A stretch of DNA of 64,000 bases from WHSW01 sp963767285 (lineage in GTDB: Bacteria; Actinomycetota; Thermoleophilia; Solirubrobacterales; 70-9), in assembly GCA_963767285.1 (NCBI GenBank), contig CAVYDJ010000002.1, forward strand, positions 868,001 to 932,000. Direction: 5' to 3'. Positions 63,100 to 64,000 of this stretch are shown here, piece after piece. The notes below the pieces were generated by a model. It worked only from the letters and a program-made list of their open reading frames with translations, was not told the origin of the DNA and did not search any database. Numbering within the stretch: position 1 is the first letter of the stretch; each line of letters begins with the position of its first letter. Position numbers and translations under genes: made by a program.

Positions 63100-64000
63100 G
63101 TGCAAGCGACGGCCCTCAGGCATACGCCCCTGTTCGAAGCGCACCGCGCCGCCGGGGCGAAGCTGGTGCCGTTCGCGGGCTGGGAGATGCCGGTTCAGTA
63201 CGAGGGCGTGCGCGCCGAGCACCTCGCCGTCCGCGATTCGTGCGGGGTCTTCGACGTCTCGCACATGGGCGAGATCGAGACCTCGGGTCCCGGAGCGCTC
63301 GAGCTGCTGCAGCGGCTGCTCTCCAACGACGTCGCCAGGCTCGCGGTCGGCGGCGCTCAGTACTCGGTCCTCTGCCGCGACGACGGCGGTGTCCTCGACG
63401 ACCTGTTCACCTACCGGCTCGGCGGCGACCGCTACCTGACCGTCACCAACGCCGCCAACCACGACCAGGACCTGGCCTGGTTTCGGGAGCACGCGGGCGA
63501 CTTCGACGCAGAGGTGACCGACAGCCTCGACGACTACGCCATGCTCGCGGTCCAGGGACCGCGGGCGCGCGACATCGTCGCCGGCCTGGTCGACGGCGAG
63601 CTGCCGGCCAGGATGCGCACCGCCATGCTGCCGCTAAGACCCCGCACGCCCGGAGGCGAAGCCGAGGACGTGGCGGGAGTTGTTCTGGCGGGAGGTGTTC
63701 TGGTCTGCGGAACCGGCTACACGGGCGAGGACGGCGTCGAGATCCTCCTGTCTCCCGATGCTGCGACCCCGTTCTGGGACGAGCTGCTCGCCGCCGGCGC
63801 CACGCCGGCGGGCCTGGGAGCCCGCGACACGCTGCGCCTCGAGGTCTGCTTTCACCTCTACGGCAACGACCTGTCGATCGACCGCAACCCGATCGAGGCC
63901 GGCCTGGGCTGGTGCTGCAAGGAGGAGACGGGCTTCATCGGCGCCGAGGTCGTGGCCGCTGCCCGGGCCGCCGGCACCGCCGAGAAGCTCGTGCCGTTCG
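63100..64000 (+). CDS. gcvT: Glycine cleavage system T protein (aminomethyltransferase), 3' end outside window
   Basis: About 300 residues are visible. The T protein moves a methylene group from the lipoyl H protein to tetrahydrofolate. Landmarks are KLVPFAGWEMPVQY near residues 22-35, VFDVSHMGEI near 53-62, TNAANHDQDL, CGTGYTGEDGVEILL near 205-219 and GLGARDTLRLEV. A stretch of about 15 residues near 180-196 (RPRTPGGEAEDVAGVV) is extra compared with the family and is encoded by a reverse copy of the dispersed repeat. GTG 63100 follows a TAGCCT box by 7 nt. Confidence 0.93.
   Translation, partial: MQATALRHTPLFEAHRAAGAKLVPFAGWEMPVQYEGVRAEHLAVRDSCGVFDVSHMGEIETSGPGALELLQRLLSNDVARLAVGGAQYSVLCRDDGGVLDDLFTYRLGGDRYLTVTNAANHDQDLAWFREHAGDFDAEVTDSLDDYAMLAVQGPRARDIVAGLVDGELPARMRTAMLPLRPRTPGGEAEDVAGVVLAGGVLVCGTGYTGEDGVEILLSPDAATPFWDELLAAGATPAGLGARDTLRLEVCFHLYGNDLSIDRNPIEAGLGWCCKEETGFIGAEVVAAARAAGTAEKLVPF
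63640..63685 (-). repeat. Dispersed repeat, copy 6 (inside gcvT, reverse orientation)
   Basis: On the minus strand it starts GAACAACTCCCGCCACGTCC and ends TCCGGGCGTGCGGGG. Inner hairpin GGC-TTC-GCC, outer arms CCCGC/GCGGG. Its length keeps the gcvT frame open, adding about 15 residues. Confidence 0.8.

Overview
The window is a GC-rich, densely packed bacterial chromosome segment. Mce-family genes, an R2lox-like diiron protein paired with a TetR regulator, a division-wall cluster without ftsA, and a MurE carrying the meso-diaminopimelate signature DNPR all point to an actinobacterium. My best guess is the Thermoleophilia/Solirubrobacterales, but that is inferred from gene content and not from a marker gene. 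Genes often overlap by 1-8 nt, and many upstream genes carry a TANNNT box 6-9 nt before the start codon, suggesting leaderless transcripts.

Layout. (1) 1-6.9 kb: the end of an mce operon, two TetR regulators, a DUF2236/MpaB-like oxygenase, an R2lox-like oxidase, a membrane-anchored esterase and a small cyclic-nucleotide-binding protein. (2) 6.9-13.6 kb: a cobalamin riboswitch followed by five overlapping genes. These encode two secreted DUF4430 (transcobalamin beta-domain-like) proteins, EcfT, a fused double EcfA ATPase, and an ECF S-component fused to a prenyltransferase-repeat alpha/alpha barrel with a C-terminal membrane anchor. I read this as a B12 importer whose surface parts resemble a dismantled transcobalamin, and it is the most interesting system here. 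(3) 13.6-21.3 kb: nitroreductase, GlpD, a secreted protein, a Rho paralog with a broken P-loop, an unknown gene, a Na+/H+ antiporter and a GNAT protein. (4) 21.3-28.3 kb: DUF192, a response regulator and kinase, a SAF/CpaB-like protein and TadA/TadB/TadC, interrupted by a divergent TSUP exporter/DUF4396 pair that shares a CsoR/CstR-type operator. (5) 28.3-33.3 kb: glucokinase, then a surface-polysaccharide-type group (flippase, ATP-grasp, nucleotidyltransferase-kinase fusion). (6) 33.4-46 kb: zwf, gnd, pgl, rpiA, tkt, tal and pgi, which make a nearly complete pentose phosphate pathway, followed by a HAD phosphatase, ExoD, EttA and a membrane protein. (7) 46-63.1 kb: the division and cell wall cluster mraZ-rsmH-ftsL-ftsI-murE-murF-mraY-murD-ftsW-murG-murC-murB-ftsQ-ftsZ, with a two-gene antisense insert between mraY and murD. 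(8) 63.1 kb to the end: gcvT, cut by the window edge.

A dispersed repeat of about 50 bp occurs six times. Five copies sit in sense orientation at the 3' ends of genes, where they supply or remove stop codons; one lies inside gcvT. Its hairpin arms change in a compensatory way between copies. At the murC end it leaves murC without an in-frame stop, so the frame runs through all of murB. Several genes (tadA, pgl, ftsQ) lack a standard start codon where their family would need one.
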